Shown here: piece by piece, positions 34,410 to 46,018 of the stretch
How the letters are laid out: every line of letters starts with the position of its first letter
Numbering within the stretch: the stretch's first letter is position 1
Assembly: GCA_001466705.2 (NCBI GenBank)
Contig: LATX02000188.1
Location: 310,001-374,000 of the forward strand
Direction of reading: 5' to 3'
Origin: Moniliophthora roreri
Lineage: Eukaryota > Basidiomycota > Agaricomycetes > Agaricales > Marasmiaceae
Length of the DNA stretch: 64,000 nucleotides
Notes under the pieces: model-generated
Database searches by the model: none
What the model was told of the DNA's origin: nothing
Seen by the model: the letters and a program-made list of their open reading frames with translations, nothing else
Program-made: the position numbers and the translations under genes

Positions 34410-36483
34410 ATGTCCGACGATAGCAAAGTTTTGGGTGTCCTGGTTCTTGCTCGTCATGGGGATCGTCAAGGTGAGCGGAGTGTTGCTTCACGTGAATGCG
34501 TTCTAACGTCCTAACTTTTGTGTAGGCTTCTACCAAAATCCCAGCGACTATACGCCCACGAACACGCAAATCACTCCTCTCGGAAATGTCGGTCAAATCT
34601 TTTTTTCCCCCCAGCATATCGCACTCAACTCAAGACGCGATACTTTAGGTCCAGGAGTTTCGGCTTGGGCAGTATCTCAGGGAACGTTACTTCAATTCGT
34701 TGTCGCCCACATTTATCTCTGGAGTCAATAGTACAATTGCGAATCTGAACCAAGTCAAGGGTGAGGTCTAACTTGCTTTGGATTCAATTAGGCTGGTACT
34801 GAGCTTTCACCCATTTAGTCCGCGCCGATGCAGGAGGGGAAGGTGGTGTCATTGCGGTAGGCTTTGTACAGGTGCTCGTCGGCTCATAACCGTTCAGCGA
34901 TTGCGTTTCTGCTTTTCAGAACTCGGCCATGTCTTTGCTGCAAGGATTGTTCCCGGCTAACGCCAATTACACCACAACCCTCGCGAATGGGACTACTATC
35001 GAAGGACCGTTGAATGGATATCAAGTGCGTTAATCTGCTCGTAACCTTGAGTGACATATTTTGATGGTATTCTAGTATCTTCCTAGTAGGTTATACGATA
35101 CGAATTCGAAGCCCATCGCTGAAGAGTTATCTAGTTGAGTCTGTGGAACCTGACAACGATATTTCTCTCGAAGGTTGGACAAAGTGCGGTGTAAGTTCCC
35201 TTTGAGATCCCCCGACAACAAGGTTCTTAATCGCTGTTCTAGACATTCGACCAGGCTACGAAGGCCTTTTACCAGTCGGCCGAGTTTAAGCAGAAGGCAG
35301 ACGAAAGTGCCTCCTTCCTGAGCCAGTTACCCCGATACCTTGATGGCAGACCGGTTAGCTTGGAGAACATGGTAAGAAACATTCCTCAAACGATTCCTCA
35401 CGACGGGCTAACATGTGTTCCTACAGTGGAATGTGGGTGATGTATCACGGTGCTCATGAAATACTTCTGAGCCATTTCTAGATCTTCGACTTCATCAACG
35501 TGGAGAACATTCATGACTCCGATTTCCACAACAACATTCCAGCCACTTTCGTTGCTCAGGCTCGTGATCTGGCTAACTGGCATGAGTACGGTGTATTCAG
35601 TGACAAGGAGCTATCTGGCATTGGCAACAGTAAGCTAACCTAGTTATACGCTGCGGATGAACCACTAACTTGAGTTTAAATTGTCAGTCCCATTCCGTAC
35701 TATGATCCCTTCGGTCGTCGAAAGCCTTCAATCTATTGCAGACGAATCGGACCCGCTCAAATTTGTTCACGTCGCCATATCTTACAAGCCATTTATATCC
35801 CTCTTCAACATGACTGGTGTCGCTCAAGCGCATCCTGAGCTTGCGGGAATTGGTTAGCCATTGTGTCTATACACTTGATAGGTCATCGTTCGTCTAATGT
35901 CCGATTGGCCTTTCAGTCAATTACGCCGCTTCCGTCGCCCTCGAAGTTAGACAGCCTTCTTCAGGAGGTGACCCGGTTCTCAGGTTCAACTTCAAGAACG
36001 GTACCGACGACGTAACGTACAAGACATATAGCTTTTTCAACGCCTCCGGGGACGTCCCCTTGTCTACGTTTGTCAATTATCTAAATGTGAGTGGGCCGTT
36101 GACAGTGATGCAGGTTTTCCTTGTCTGTATTGATATACTTTTTGGGTAGCCGGCTGCCATCAACACCACTGCCCAATGGTGCACGGAATGCAATAATTCA
36201 AAAGACAGGGGCTGTGGCGCACTTGCGCTTGCTGCTTCGCAAGCTCAAGGCCAGGCTCACCGCCAACGGATTAGTCCTGTCGGAGCTGGATTCCTAGGAG
36301 CTGGATTAACTCTCTTTGTTGCAGCTGCCATGCTTGCAGTATTGTTCTTCCTTGGACTGCTTACCTTTGGCAAGAAGGGTCGCAAGGCTCAAAGTGTCCA
36401 TTCCGACGTGAGTTGCAATGTATCCTGTTGAAAACCTTGCTGACAAGTTCAAATAGGATCATTCTGTAGAAAAGGCAGCTTGA
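34410..36483 (+). CDS. Histidine acid phosphatase-fold protein with C-terminal membrane anchor
   Basis: A member of the histidine phosphatase (phytase/acid phosphatase clan 2) superfamily. Start ATG 34410; the catalytic N-terminal motif is VLVLARHGDRQG, followed by NPSDYTPTNTQITPLGN, EFRLGQYLRERYFNSLSPTF and the conserved RADAGGEGGVI. Later parts read FPANANYTTTLANGTTIEGP, AFYQSAEFKQKADESASFLS and NVENIHDSDFHNNIPATFVA. Where the second catalytic motif (His-Asp) is expected the sequence reads FVHVAISYKPFISLFNMTGV, without HD. Two cysteine-bearing exons (TAQWCTECNNSKDRGCGALA) precede a membrane span (LFVAAAMLAVLFFLGLLTFG) and a short basic/acidic tail ending EKAA; stop 36481-36483. About 490 residues, over ten introns. 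No clear N-terminal signal peptide starts at this ATG. Whether it is catalytic is uncertain. Confidence 0.85.
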
Positions 36484-36596
36484 ACTACAATTGCAGATCA
36501 GATAAAAAGTAGTGCTGGATATGAAAACTATGCTAACGATACATCTAACAGTACATAAATCCAAGGTGAAATGTATGATTATGATTTTGACGTGAA

Positions 36597-37948
36597 TCAA
36601 TCTCTCCATTCATGGTCAGACCCGTCATCGAGGTAATGAACAACATCATCGTGGTCTGAGTGCTCGTGAAAATCGTCTAAAGCGATTAAGCACAAGGTTT
36701 ACTGAACGGAGATATGAACACCTACCACTGTCGGAATCTGTGCCCCAGTTACTATCGCTGTCCTCTTCATCTGGGTAATCATTTTTGTAGTACTCCTCGG
36801 CTTTGTTGTCAAGGTCAGCGAATCTGCTTATAGAAACGGACATGCTAGTAAACCCACCATTAGAATCTTCATCAGCTTCATCAACCACCTCATCCTCAGA
36901 TCCTGAGTCTGTATCTGCATCTCCAAGGGGCGGAAGGCCAGTGCTGAATAAAGTAAGACGCTGCTGATTCGCAAGGAATGGGAACAGGAAATGCGTACAT
37001 TGTCCCGACTGTATTTGTCTGTGTCCAGTCCTGTCGTACACCTGGTCGATGATAAAAAATATCCCACACGTAGTCGTTGTCTGACGACTTGTCGGTAGCA
37101 GTCGACGCAGGGGTATTCTCCACTGAAGTGAGCAGAGATCATTTCTCTGCTCGTCTGAGGCGGAAAATGGGACGCACTCTTCAGGTAGGCCTCTAATAGG
37201 GGCATGATCTTTTCTATCGCCGGATCGACTTCGGCGGGCTCGTCGCGTTGATCAGATAGGACTGCGTCATACATCTTGAAGTCTGAATTCGCTTTCTGGG
37301 CTTGGAGTTCCTTTGCGGATAGAACAGGCGGCCTGTGCTCAGTATGTAAGGGCTATAAAGCACATGTATAGCACAACATACGGGCGTGCTGGGTCCCATT
37401 GAGATTGGTGAGTAACTTCGCGTTCAACTATAGTATATCTTCGGTTCGGATCGCTGGGTTGTAGTGGTTTTGCCGGCGACGGGGGTGCAACTGAAGGAGG
37501 TAATATATTAGCTGGTTCGGAACCGTTTCCTCTGGCTAGTCGAGAGATTTGTTCCTAGGAGAGAATTGGAGATGAATTGGGGAGTTAAACGGAATAACTG
37601 ACCTGCATCTCTCTTTGCTGTTCTTCGTCCTGCCACACCGCATCCTCTACTGTCTGAGCAAATTGAAAGACTCCTTTGCTACCCCTAGTCCTCTTTCTTG
37701 GCAGACCGGATTCAGTTTCGACAACTGCAAGTTGCATACTCAGTATGTCGGTCTTGAATGATAGAAATTGTGCACATGCCTAAAGCATCCAACGGTTCTT
37801 CATTCCGCTTTCTCTTGATACGCAATATCGTGTAAGGATTATAATTCTCTAAAGGTAGTTGCATATTCATGAGGGGGTCGAGACTTGTAGATGGTGAAAG
37901 TGAGAGATCAAGGATATTTACTCGCCGTGACCGTGGAAGGTGCATCAT
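36597..37948 (-). CDS. IWR1: RNA polymerase II nuclear import factor Iwr1
   Basis: Iwr1 binds assembled RNA polymerase II and carries it into the nucleus. The diagnostic N-terminal block YNPYTILRIKRKRNEEPLDA lies in exon 1 and KGVFQFAQTVEDAVWQDEEQ in the next. The middle has NRRYTIVEREVTHQSQWDPA and KELQAQKANSDFKMYDAVLS. The conserved acidic C-terminus reads NDYVWDIFYHRPGV, then SGSEDEVVDEADEDSN, then AEEYYKNDYPDEEDSDSNWG, and ends DDGSDHEWRD with TGA 36597-36599. Exons join through GTAGGT-type donors. The listed start is ATG 37948; ATG 37870 (MNMQLPLENYNPYT) fits the conserved start better and would remove 26 residues. About 340 residues, a usual length. Convergent with the phosphatase-like gene, with about 110 bp between them. 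Confidence 0.86.
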
Positions 37949-38166
37949 CAGGTTTCCTATTATGGAAGCTAAATAAAATAATCACGTTTTGCCCGTAAAC
38001 TTGCACCGTGAGCTGACCGTGAGGCCGTTGCTGGGCTCAAAATGAAAGAAGCCTTCGGGTGTCAGCCTTACGATTGAGTCGCACAGCCCTATTTCTTTCA
38101 TTCTCCCCATCATCTACCAGCCCGTGCTTTGCTTTTCATAGCTCATATCATCCTTTTTCGCTCGCC

Positions 38167-39052
38167 ATGCTGCAATATCAGAGTTTTCAAGATATCGGTG
38201 CAATGTCCCTTTTTCAAAGCCTGGTACGTACGAACATTTCTATTGAAATACTCAATTTTTTTATTAAGTTTTTTCTAGTCTAATATGCACCTGAGTGGCA
38301 GCAACCTGAGCCTCGGGCCTCAAAGTGACAGCTTTAGTTCTCAGCAAGCTTCTTCGACCCACTATGTATGTCTGGCGCGTCTCTAGCTGATATCAAAGGA
38401 AGTCTTCTAAACTTTACACTCCCCGACCGTGGTCAATTAGCCTGCACCATGCAACGTTTCACACACGTTGGATAATTGCATCTCGTTCAGCTTTTCCCCA
38501 GAAAGAAACCATGCAGACGCCGTGTCTAATTTTATCACCCACTTCTCGCCCAGTCAAACCACCAATCTACACTGCGACTGGATATCCGTTTCTTGTGGAT
38601 CGAACCAAATGACACCCTCTATGGATACAGTCGATGCGATGAGAGATGCTTTCGATACTCTAGCAGCCTCTCACCGGCAGAATGGTAACATCACTCTGAC
38701 CGTCTCCGCTCTCGACCAGCTCGCGCAATCCTACAATGTCATCTGTGGCAAATGGATGATGTTTTGTAATACAGCCGAAGTGGATGCCTTCTGGGACGCC
38801 GTCGTTCGTTTGATCTGCCTGGAACGTGGTAAAGGATCGGCGAAAGTCTCTCCGAACAAGGGTGATAATCAGCACGTCATTTGCGTGTACGTCGAAGATT
38901 TTGCCGACTGGGGAGAGGTTATGGGGGTTAGGGATGCCTTACGCACGATTGGGGTCACGTACCCGATTGGTTTTAAGATGGATGCGTATACGCTTCTAGG
39001 GATATACAGAAGGAACAAGTGGGGAATCAACTGCAACCGCTATTACGAGTGA
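38167..39052 (+). CDS. DUF1917 protein (UPF0696 / C11orf68-like)
   Basis: Three exons join in phase. Exon 1 starts ATG 38167 (MLQYQSFQDIGAMSLFQSL) and ends at GTACGT. Exon 2 (SNMHLSGSNLSLGPQSDSFS) ends at GTATGT. Exon 3 opens PAPCNVSHTLDNCISFSFSP. Its body matches the DUF1917 pattern: CGKWMMFCNTAEVDAFWDAV, GKGSAKVSPNKGDNQHVICV, YVEDFADWGEVMGVRDALRT and DAYTLLGIYRRNKWGI. The fold resembles eIF4E-like proteins, but the cellular role of the family is unknown. Stop 39050-39052. About 245 residues. The plus-strand orientation and the tight spacing place it upstream of glyoxalase I, with about 300 bp between. Confidence 0.85.
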
Positions 39053-39359
39053 CGGTCTCCTCAGCGTTTTGCACTTTTCGCTAATCCTACAGTTACATTG
39101 CCCATTACTTAATCTTTCTTGGGAGTCATTTTCATACTTTATAATTTGCACGATCGTAGATAACCAAAGTCCTGATACATAATGACTCTTAGCTTTCTGC
39201 ATAAAGTGCATTCTCAATTCATCAGAGTCAGACGCGATCGCGCGTAAAACGGCATGCTACCCGACAATCACGATCACGAGATGTGTGACTAGGTGGTTTA
39301 TCAGTGTCACTTCTAATGTCACTAAGATTGCAATCTGTCTTTCTTACTCTCACGACAAA

Positions 39360-40118
39360 ATGCCCCGCACTGCAGAGACTGCCAGCTTCCAGGTCAGTAG
39401 CAAGGACATTCAGCTTTAACGCAACTGACATGTATGGTGTGAAATCTATAGTTCAACCACACGATGATTCGTGTGAAGGACCCAAAGGTCTCTCTTGACT
39501 TCTATACTCGTGTATGATTTTCAGTTTCAGAGTGGAACCTATGCTGAAAGCTTCTTGTGGGTCAGATACTTGGAATGGATCTTCTCTCAGGTATCTTGAA
39601 ACCCTGCTTGGTAGGACCTGAAGAAAATTGGTATCTCCAGAGAAGAACATGGGAGACTTTACCCTCTACTTCTTAGCCTTTGACAAGGATGGAAAACACA
39701 GCTCTATGTCTGTTGAGGAGAAGGAGAAGACTAGGTTCGCTCGCGAAGGTACGATTTTCCGACTCATCGACCTGCGGCCCATTTTACAGCCATCCTCCCT
39801 AGGTGTCCTTGAACTCACACACAACCACGGCACTGAAAACGACCCCAATTTTCAAGGATATGCTAGCGGAAATAGTGATCCAGGCAAAGGATTCGGTCAT
39901 ATTGCTATCACCGTTGATGACGTTGAAAAGGCCTGCGAACGTTTCGAGAAGCTCGGCGTGACTTTCAAGAAGAAGCCGAGCGAAGGAAAAATGAGACATA
40001 TTGCGTTTATTTTGGATCCCGATGGGTGAGCACGCTGATTCGGGGGAAATAATTGCAAATGCTGATACTTCTCTTCAGCTATTGGATCGAGGTTGTTCCT
40101 GGTGTGCTTGAACTGTAA
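39360..40118 (+). CDS. GLO1: Lactoylglutathione lyase (glyoxalase I)
   Basis: A metal-dependent cytosolic enzyme that converts the methylglyoxal-glutathione hemithioacetal to S-lactoylglutathione. Exon 1 starts ATG 39360 (MPRTAETASFQ); exon 2 gives FNHTMIRVKDPKVSLDFYTR, where the first His is a metal ligand. Then ILGMDLLS and GDFTLYFLAFDKDG follow, although the precise short exon joins between 39500 and 39650 are not settled. The core exon has GVLELTHNHGTENDPNFQGY (Glu ligand), KGFGHIAITVDDVEKACERF (His ligand) and MRHIAFILDPDG, and the last exon adds YWIEVVPGVLEL with the final Glu ligand; TAA 40116-40118. About 180 residues, a single-domain enzyme of the usual fungal short form. Confidence 0.9.
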
Positions 40119-40456
40119 TTCACGGACGATGCAAAGTAACGGAAGAATGTATCGATGAGGAGATCAAGGGAAACTGTATCTATACAATTCACTGAATCAA
40201 GTTCTGCTTTGGGACTCGCAGTGGACGACCTGATATCACTGCCGCGCTTTCGGCTGGCAGGTTCTATACACGCTTATAAAGGGGCTGCAGAACGACTTTG
40301 GTCACCAGGTCAGTGGGAATTGCGCCATTGAAACTGTTCACAGGTCGCAATCGCGCCATTGCTTGTCTCCCACACTTGTCCTGGTGGAGTATGGAAGTAT
40401 TTAGGTGGAGACGTAGGGTCGGAACCGACATAGCTTGTTTTGCCCCCTTTTCCCCC

Positions 40457-41151
40457 ATGTCTGCTCACCAAGAGTTTGTGAAGAACAACGAAAAATACGC
40501 GAAGGATTTGCACAAGCCAAACCTTCCGCTCCCACCATCCAAGAAACTTCTCATTGGTGAGAGTTTTTCATTAGCATATCGTGGACTCGGTATTCACGAC
40601 ATTGATGTCTAGTAACCTGCATGGATGCCAGAATCGAGTAAGTGTTTCCCTGGGTATACACGTTCTGTATCTTCACGCGTTTATTATTATCAGTACTTTG
40701 ACGTCTCTTGGTATCCAGCAGGGTGAGGCTCACGTCGTTCGAAACGCTGGAGGTCGCGCGTGAGTGCACCTGTTCCAAGTTTTCGACTCACCTGGTCATG
40801 ATCAATGCCGACAGCAAAGACGCGTTGCGTAGCATCATCATTTCGCAGCGTCTGCTCGGTACACGCGAAATTGCACTCTTCCATCACACTGACTGTGGCA
40901 TGTTGACGTTTTCTACCGACCAACTGCGTGATATCGTCAAGAAAGACTTGGGCGTGGATCCTAGCAAGACGGAGATTGATCGTATCAATTTCTTGGAGTT
41001 TGGTAACTTGGAAGAGAACGTCAAGGAGGATGTTAAATGGCTGCAAGACCATCCATTGGTACTTAAGGATACTAAAGTTACCGGATGGATTTTCCGCGTC
41101 GAGGATGGAAAGGTGAGTGCACTGGTTACCGAGCACTACGTTATAAATTGA
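40457..41151 (+). CDS. Beta-class carbonic anhydrase
   Basis: A zinc enzyme that interconverts CO2 and bicarbonate. Start ATG 40457 (MSAHQEFVKNNEKYAKDLHK). After the first intron the exon reads VTCMDARI, giving the first zinc cysteine and the Asp-Arg dyad. The next exon reads SLGIQQGEAHVVRNAGGRA. Then ALRSIIISQRLLGTREIALF leads to the His/Cys zinc pair in HHTDCGM. The C-terminus (VKWLQDHPLVLKDTKVTGWI) ends EHYVIN with TGA 41149-41151. About 175 residues, matching the short plant-/mycobacterial-like beta-CA subgroup. All zinc ligands are present, so it should be active. A TATA-like box was not identified. Confidence 0.92.
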
Positions 41152-42393
41152 CAAGTTGGATACAAAGGTCGTGCAAGTTGTGTAACGGCGAGGTGGTTTC
41201 TACCTCTCTAAATTGTACGTTAGGTGTATTCTAAGCGCCAGCCGAGATCGTACGAGGTACCAGTTTTCGTTTGAAAGAAATTGGTTTCAATGGGTCAGAA
41301 GCAAGAATATAGGCGCCTGGACGCTAATTGACATTGAATCGTTCGAAGCTGAGCTGTGAGGGGCAAGCACAGAGACTGAAAAGATGTGTCCTGGATCCAA
41401 ATACACCAAGAGACTCGTTGTGTCATGAGTAAGTCGTTAGCAGAGCCATTGCGAGCAAAGGTTTCCCAGAAGGTTGGTCCAAAAAGGGAAGTTGTTTGTT
41501 TTGGAAAGTGCCGAAAATCTCCGAAAATCTCCTCTGTTCTACAAAACCGCCATTTCCTCTACGACGAGCCTCCACCCAGTCATCGTGCGCTATGGCTCAC
41601 TCTATTCAGTTGCAACTTAGATGATTATCCCTCATAACTAGCAAGATGAAGCTCTCTACACATCGTCGAATTATTCTCTGGTAGTCTCGATTTACTGCAG
41701 GAATCAGCTCAAGAGATATATGCATTGGATTTTGCTTGAAGCAAAGTGGCCGCACCTTTTACGTGGATTGGATGTGCCGTATAATCTTTAATCTTTCTCG
41801 GAAACTGTACCCAAGCTGAGTGTGATATGCGTACCCTTACTTAGCTAGTGGGTGTCAGTGGCCAGAAAGAACGCCGAATCACCATCGTTCGACGCCAGAT
41901 CATCCTGCACCAAAGGGTCGAGGTCAGACCCTAGCTGCAGAACAGTCAATCGAGGCGACGAGGAGAAAAGTAGAGTCACAGACTTTCGCTTTTACTGTAA
42001 CTAAATTTAATTTCTAGCATTTGGTCCTTCCAACCAACTTTCCGCACTTTCTCGTTTCTCCTCCATCTGAGGGCGAAGTCTGATCCGTTGAGCAATTTGC
42101 TTCCACTTGCGCTACCAAGTTATCGTTGGACCATGTATAAATTAATTTTCATCGCCCTACCAAGGTCGCAATTGTCGAGTCATTCTCAATTCGGAACGTC
42201 TGGACGACTTCGTTTCGGGGCGTCGTTCTTCGGTTCCGTCATTCCCACAGTCAACTTATCCAGATCGCGACCTTCATCTTCGTTTCTTTCACCACTACGT
42301 TCAATTCGAGGGCTCAAAGTACAGTATTTTCGCCTCATTTCTTCAACCGGTTCACTAACACACACACAATACACTCGACACAGCCAATAAACA
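41152..42393. other. Intergenic stretch and probable leader of the ubiquitin-fold gene
   Basis: About 1.2 kb without a recognised gene. The 300 bp before the ubiquitin-fold start are pyrimidine-rich (for example CTTCGTTTCTTTCACCACTA), as in leaders of well-expressed fungal genes. The 100-codon plus frame at 42088-42390 ends just before that start and shows no family similarity. Confidence 0.35.
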
Positions 42394-44145
42394 ATGCCGA
42401 CGACTAGAGATTCATTTTCATCAACATTGACCTTGAGAGCTGAAGACACAGAAATATCTATTCCAAGAAGTTTTACCTTCGAGGTAAGTTTATGTGCCCA
42501 GGCTTTAGCTTTATGTCTCGTCCAACTCTGATCTGATTGTATAGCAAGTAATCTCTTCGATCAAAGAAAATTTCGAGGAATTTCGTTCGATCCCAATCAT
42601 TTTGCAAACCGATGAGATGGAGACTTTCGAGGGAGTTCGCGTAGAAATCGGACGCGATATCTGGGATCTTGTCGTTTCATCTGCAGTATCACTCATCCAT
42701 GTTATTGAATGCCCTAGGGCTGCAGCACACCAGACTTTCCAGTTTGAGATCTCGGAAGGAGGTAGTCCTCCTTTCTCTATTCCTCGTTCCGACGCATCGC
42801 AATTGACATGTGATGTACGTGATTCCGGGATACTCATTCTTTTTGCTGGACTGACACCGTTCCCAGTCAGCGATGGCATTGGTAAAAAGAAATCACCAGC
42901 ACCTCCAACCCTACTCCATGGAACTCCAGGGCTACGTTGATATCAACCCCGACACTTGGTGTTTCCTTGCTGAACATGTGTCTACGATCGACGTGCGTCT
43001 GAGGGGCCAAGTACTACCTTTTGGTATTGATGCTTGTAACCTTGTAAACATTGAAGCTAACCACAATATGCAGTGGGATTCCATATAATCATTCAATCGC
43101 TCGCCAGGAAAACGATCCCTATCGCCTTCGACAGGCAAGCCACTGTAGCAGCTCTCAAAACAAAGTTGTGCAACATTGAAGGCGTGCCACCTGATTTGCA
43201 ACGATTCATCTTCGCTGGCAAGCAACTAGAGGATGATTTTACACTCGAGGATTACAATATGCAATCTGGATCGATAATCCACTTCGTCTTGCGGCTTCGT
43301 GGAGGAAAGCCGGTCATATACCTGTTTTCGCCTCATGAGCAGGAAGCGCGCGTTCGATTGTCTCTTGTTCCCCAGTGGGACTTTTCAGCTGTTTATCCCA
43401 TCGTACCTATTGAACGAGATTCTTCAGTTTCGAAGGGTCAGTCAGCGGAGTGGGTAGTGAGAATCCGTGAAGATGGAACTCTTTCAGAGGTATCGACTGG
43501 ACTCGACGTTGCCTACCTCTTTTGGGAAGCTCAGTGAGTGTTGACTTTTATCGGCAGAATGAAAATCACTGGTATGCTCAAGTGCTCGTCGCAATATAGC
43601 ACCAATCCCGAGTTCCCCGTGTCTCCCCTCCCTTCTCCTCGGATGGATCGAACGACAGAGAACTTCGTACCTAGTCAGCCTGTCATCGACAATATGAATT
43701 CGGTCGTGCTACCCATCGGAATGGTTCCTCTGTATCTGTCACAGGCCCTCCAGGCTCTCGGGCTTCACACCGAAGCACGCACATCCTTCATAACGTAGGC
43801 AGCATGATCTCGTTCACGAAGATACTTGACTCACAAGCTTGCGCCAGCTATTGGCTCCCTTCCCTTCTCAAGCACGCCTACATTGCGCTTCGCTTTCTTC
43901 CTCAAACTGCATATGAACGATCCGCACCCCTCGATGTCTGTCTTTCTCCGGATGTTACAACGAGAATTTTCATGCTCTTCAAGGGCATCACTGCTGAATG
44001 CGTTGCGAGGGAATGGAACGAGGCAGTGAAGAGAGCAGATGTGGATGTCACGATGTGGCGGGAGATTGTGGGGATTGACATTGTCAAAGTGTTGGACAAG
44101 AAGCTCTTCCGCGTTCTGGAGTGGGGAGGAATGGAGGTTGTATGA
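42394..44145 (+). CDS. Ubiquitin-fold fusion protein with C-terminal KPVIYLFSP module (copy 1, intact or nearly so)
   Basis: The order is: an N-terminal module of about 190 residues (ATG 42394, [60 protein letters not shown]), then a ubiquitin-like domain, then a C-terminal module. The ubiquitin-like domain reads [60 protein letters not shown] and HFVLRLRGG, so Ile44, Lys48, His68, Val70 and the Gly-Gly end are retained. Directly after GG comes [35 protein letters not shown], then [37 protein letters not shown] and [15 protein letters not shown]. Stop 44143-44145. One join near 43534-43585 is out of phase with the normal 49-nt intron: either a very short intron or a one-base lesion. The family is common in mushrooms; its function is unknown. 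Confidence 0.82.
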
Positions 44146-44340
44146 TATACTAACTGCTAATCGTATCTTGGAATGGCTGCGCGCTTTGTACTTGTTCACG
44201 TCGTTATTAATGTCGTTCTGCTTGATCCACGTATCCATCCGTTAAGATGGCATTGCGATTGATAAATTGAATAAGTCGAGCTACCAGGGCTTACAATCAC
44301 ACATCAAGACTAATACGAAATAGAGAAACAACACAATTCA

Positions 44341-45342
44341 TTACACTCCACAAGAATAACGTCCAAACAGTTGTAAAATTGAACCGCATTGAACCTTGTA
44401 TCTCCTAAGAGTACGACTGTCGTTTAGCTCTTTACCCAGGAAGAACAACCGCTGTTCATTGGTGTTCGCTCCCTTAATATCTTGAATTCTAAGCTTGACG
44501 GTCTTGACAGTGTCGAGCAGGCCAGCAACGAGGGGAAAAGTCTCTCCATCGAATGTCCTGATCATGACGTGGGGGCCTTCTGCACGACATGATCAACTTC
44601 AGCTTCTTCATCCCACTAGAGAAAATCTTTACCAATAGGTAGCACCGGATCTCTGCCAGGGCGTACAAGCAGACCAGACGAGCGTTCAGTGAGGAGACTG
44701 AAGGTATCGGACGTGGCAGTGACGCGACACTGGAGGCCGACTGCGAAGTACTTATTTGGGGGGTACTTTTCCTTCACTAACGCAATTACTGACTTTAGAA
44801 AGCGTCAGCTGTAACTCGAACGAGGTAAATATATAATGACGTACTTCCAATGTCATCTGCGACGCTTCAAGTCTAGAGATAGAGAAGCTTCCATCGCCGA
44901 TATTCCTGAACCATATCTGATCGTTATCGGCTGCAGGTTCTACCTTGCTTCTCCGAGCCATCTCTGGTGAAAATTTTGTCAGCACCTTTATTGGCTGACA
45001 ATTCAGATTCTGGACCACTCACCCCAGGATGAAGTCAGATACGGGTGTCGCTTCACGACATGCATGGTTGTTACTTGAACTGAAAGACGCCATACATCCG
45101 ATGTTATTTGAACACGCGATCCCTCCAACTGATTTGTCTCAAGCGCGAATGGAGTCGAGCCCAGTTCTGGTAAACGTTCCTTTACCAACACCACCATTTC
45201 CTATCCGTTGCGTCAGCTTTCAGACACAGGAAGACTGGCTAGGAGTACTCGCCTCGTACGTAGAGGGTCTTCGAACAAGAAGTTTTCGATCCTCGTATGT
45301 GAGTAAAATCACCTTTGTTGTGAATTCACTAGCAGTCGACAT
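44341..45342 (-). CDS. Short divergent paralogue of the ubiquitin-fold family (copy 2, lacks C-terminal module)
   Basis: The exons parallel those of copy 1 on the opposite strand. Exon 1: ATG 45342, MSTASEFTTKVILLTYEDRK, ending RRPSTYE where copy 1 has RSFTFE. The next intron (45201-45252) has a GC donor (GAG/GCGAGT). Exon 2: EMVVLVKERLPELGSTPFAL, ETNQLEGSRVQITSDVWRLS. Exon 3: MARRSKVEPAADNDQIWFRN and GDGSFSISRLEASQMTLEV. A middle exon reads YFAVGLQCRVTATSDTFSLL. The last exon (44565-44341) is a weak ubiquitin fold: VKTVKLRIQDIKGANTNEQR, LFFLGKELNDSRTLRRYKVQ, ILQLFGRYSCGV and stop. There is no Gly-Gly and no KPVIYLFSP module. Copies 1 and 2 end toward each other about 195 bp apart. Possibly functional, possibly decaying. 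Confidence 0.6.
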
Positions 45343-46018
45343 GACTGCGTCCCTTGTAAGTCTTGGTTATCTACGTGTGTACGCGTTGGTGGACTGGGAT
45401 AAGCAAGGTATGAAGCTGAGAAGTTCTTCACCCCAAGCCTTTGGACGAATCGACGCGAAGGTGGAGGTAAGGAGGAAAGCTGAGACGATCTGGGCCTCAA
45501 ATGTAAAAAAATTTGTGAACCGAAGAACGAAGAAGCCATCTCAAACTCCGTTATCCAGTCCGGGACCGGAATCAAAGTTTAAGGTTACAGTTTGCTCTGG
45601 AAGATCCAGTAAGATCAGTAACTAAAGTAGCTGGAGCACGCGGCCTTTACAGGATCTGGCAACTCGTAAAGCCAGTGTGAGGCAGGATTTGGGAAAACGA
45701 TTGTCGAGGTGGCGTTGACACTCTGAGGTCGGTGATGGTGAGAAGCATGTCGAGTCTTGTTTCATGACCGTCATGAGTAACGCGTCAACGCGTCGTAACT
45801 TGTCCCATCGCGACTTCATCGACTCTAATGTCCATTTTCTCAATACATCCTGAACTCCCTTAGCCATTCCAGTACCTAGGTTTGTGGAAAACAATCTTCA
45901 TCTCCACTATCAGTCCTTGGACTCGGAACTTCGGTTTCGACAGCAGCTCGATCTGGAATTCCTGGATCACCTTCTCCGATTCTTGTCCGTTGCAGCTTCG
46001 CCCTTTCCTACCATCCTC
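45343..46018. other. Spacer between copies 2 and 3 of the ubiquitin-fold family
   Basis: About 680 bp separating two divergent family members; presumably it holds promoter remains of both. A plus-strand frame of 198 codons (45029-45625) overlaps it but is the antisense shadow of copy 2 and shows no family signal. Confidence 0.35.

Noticed and set aside
45029..45625. Plus-strand frame of 198 codons
   Set aside because: Its first part is antisense to copy 2 of the ubiquitin-fold family, and the remainder has no recognisable domain or splice support.
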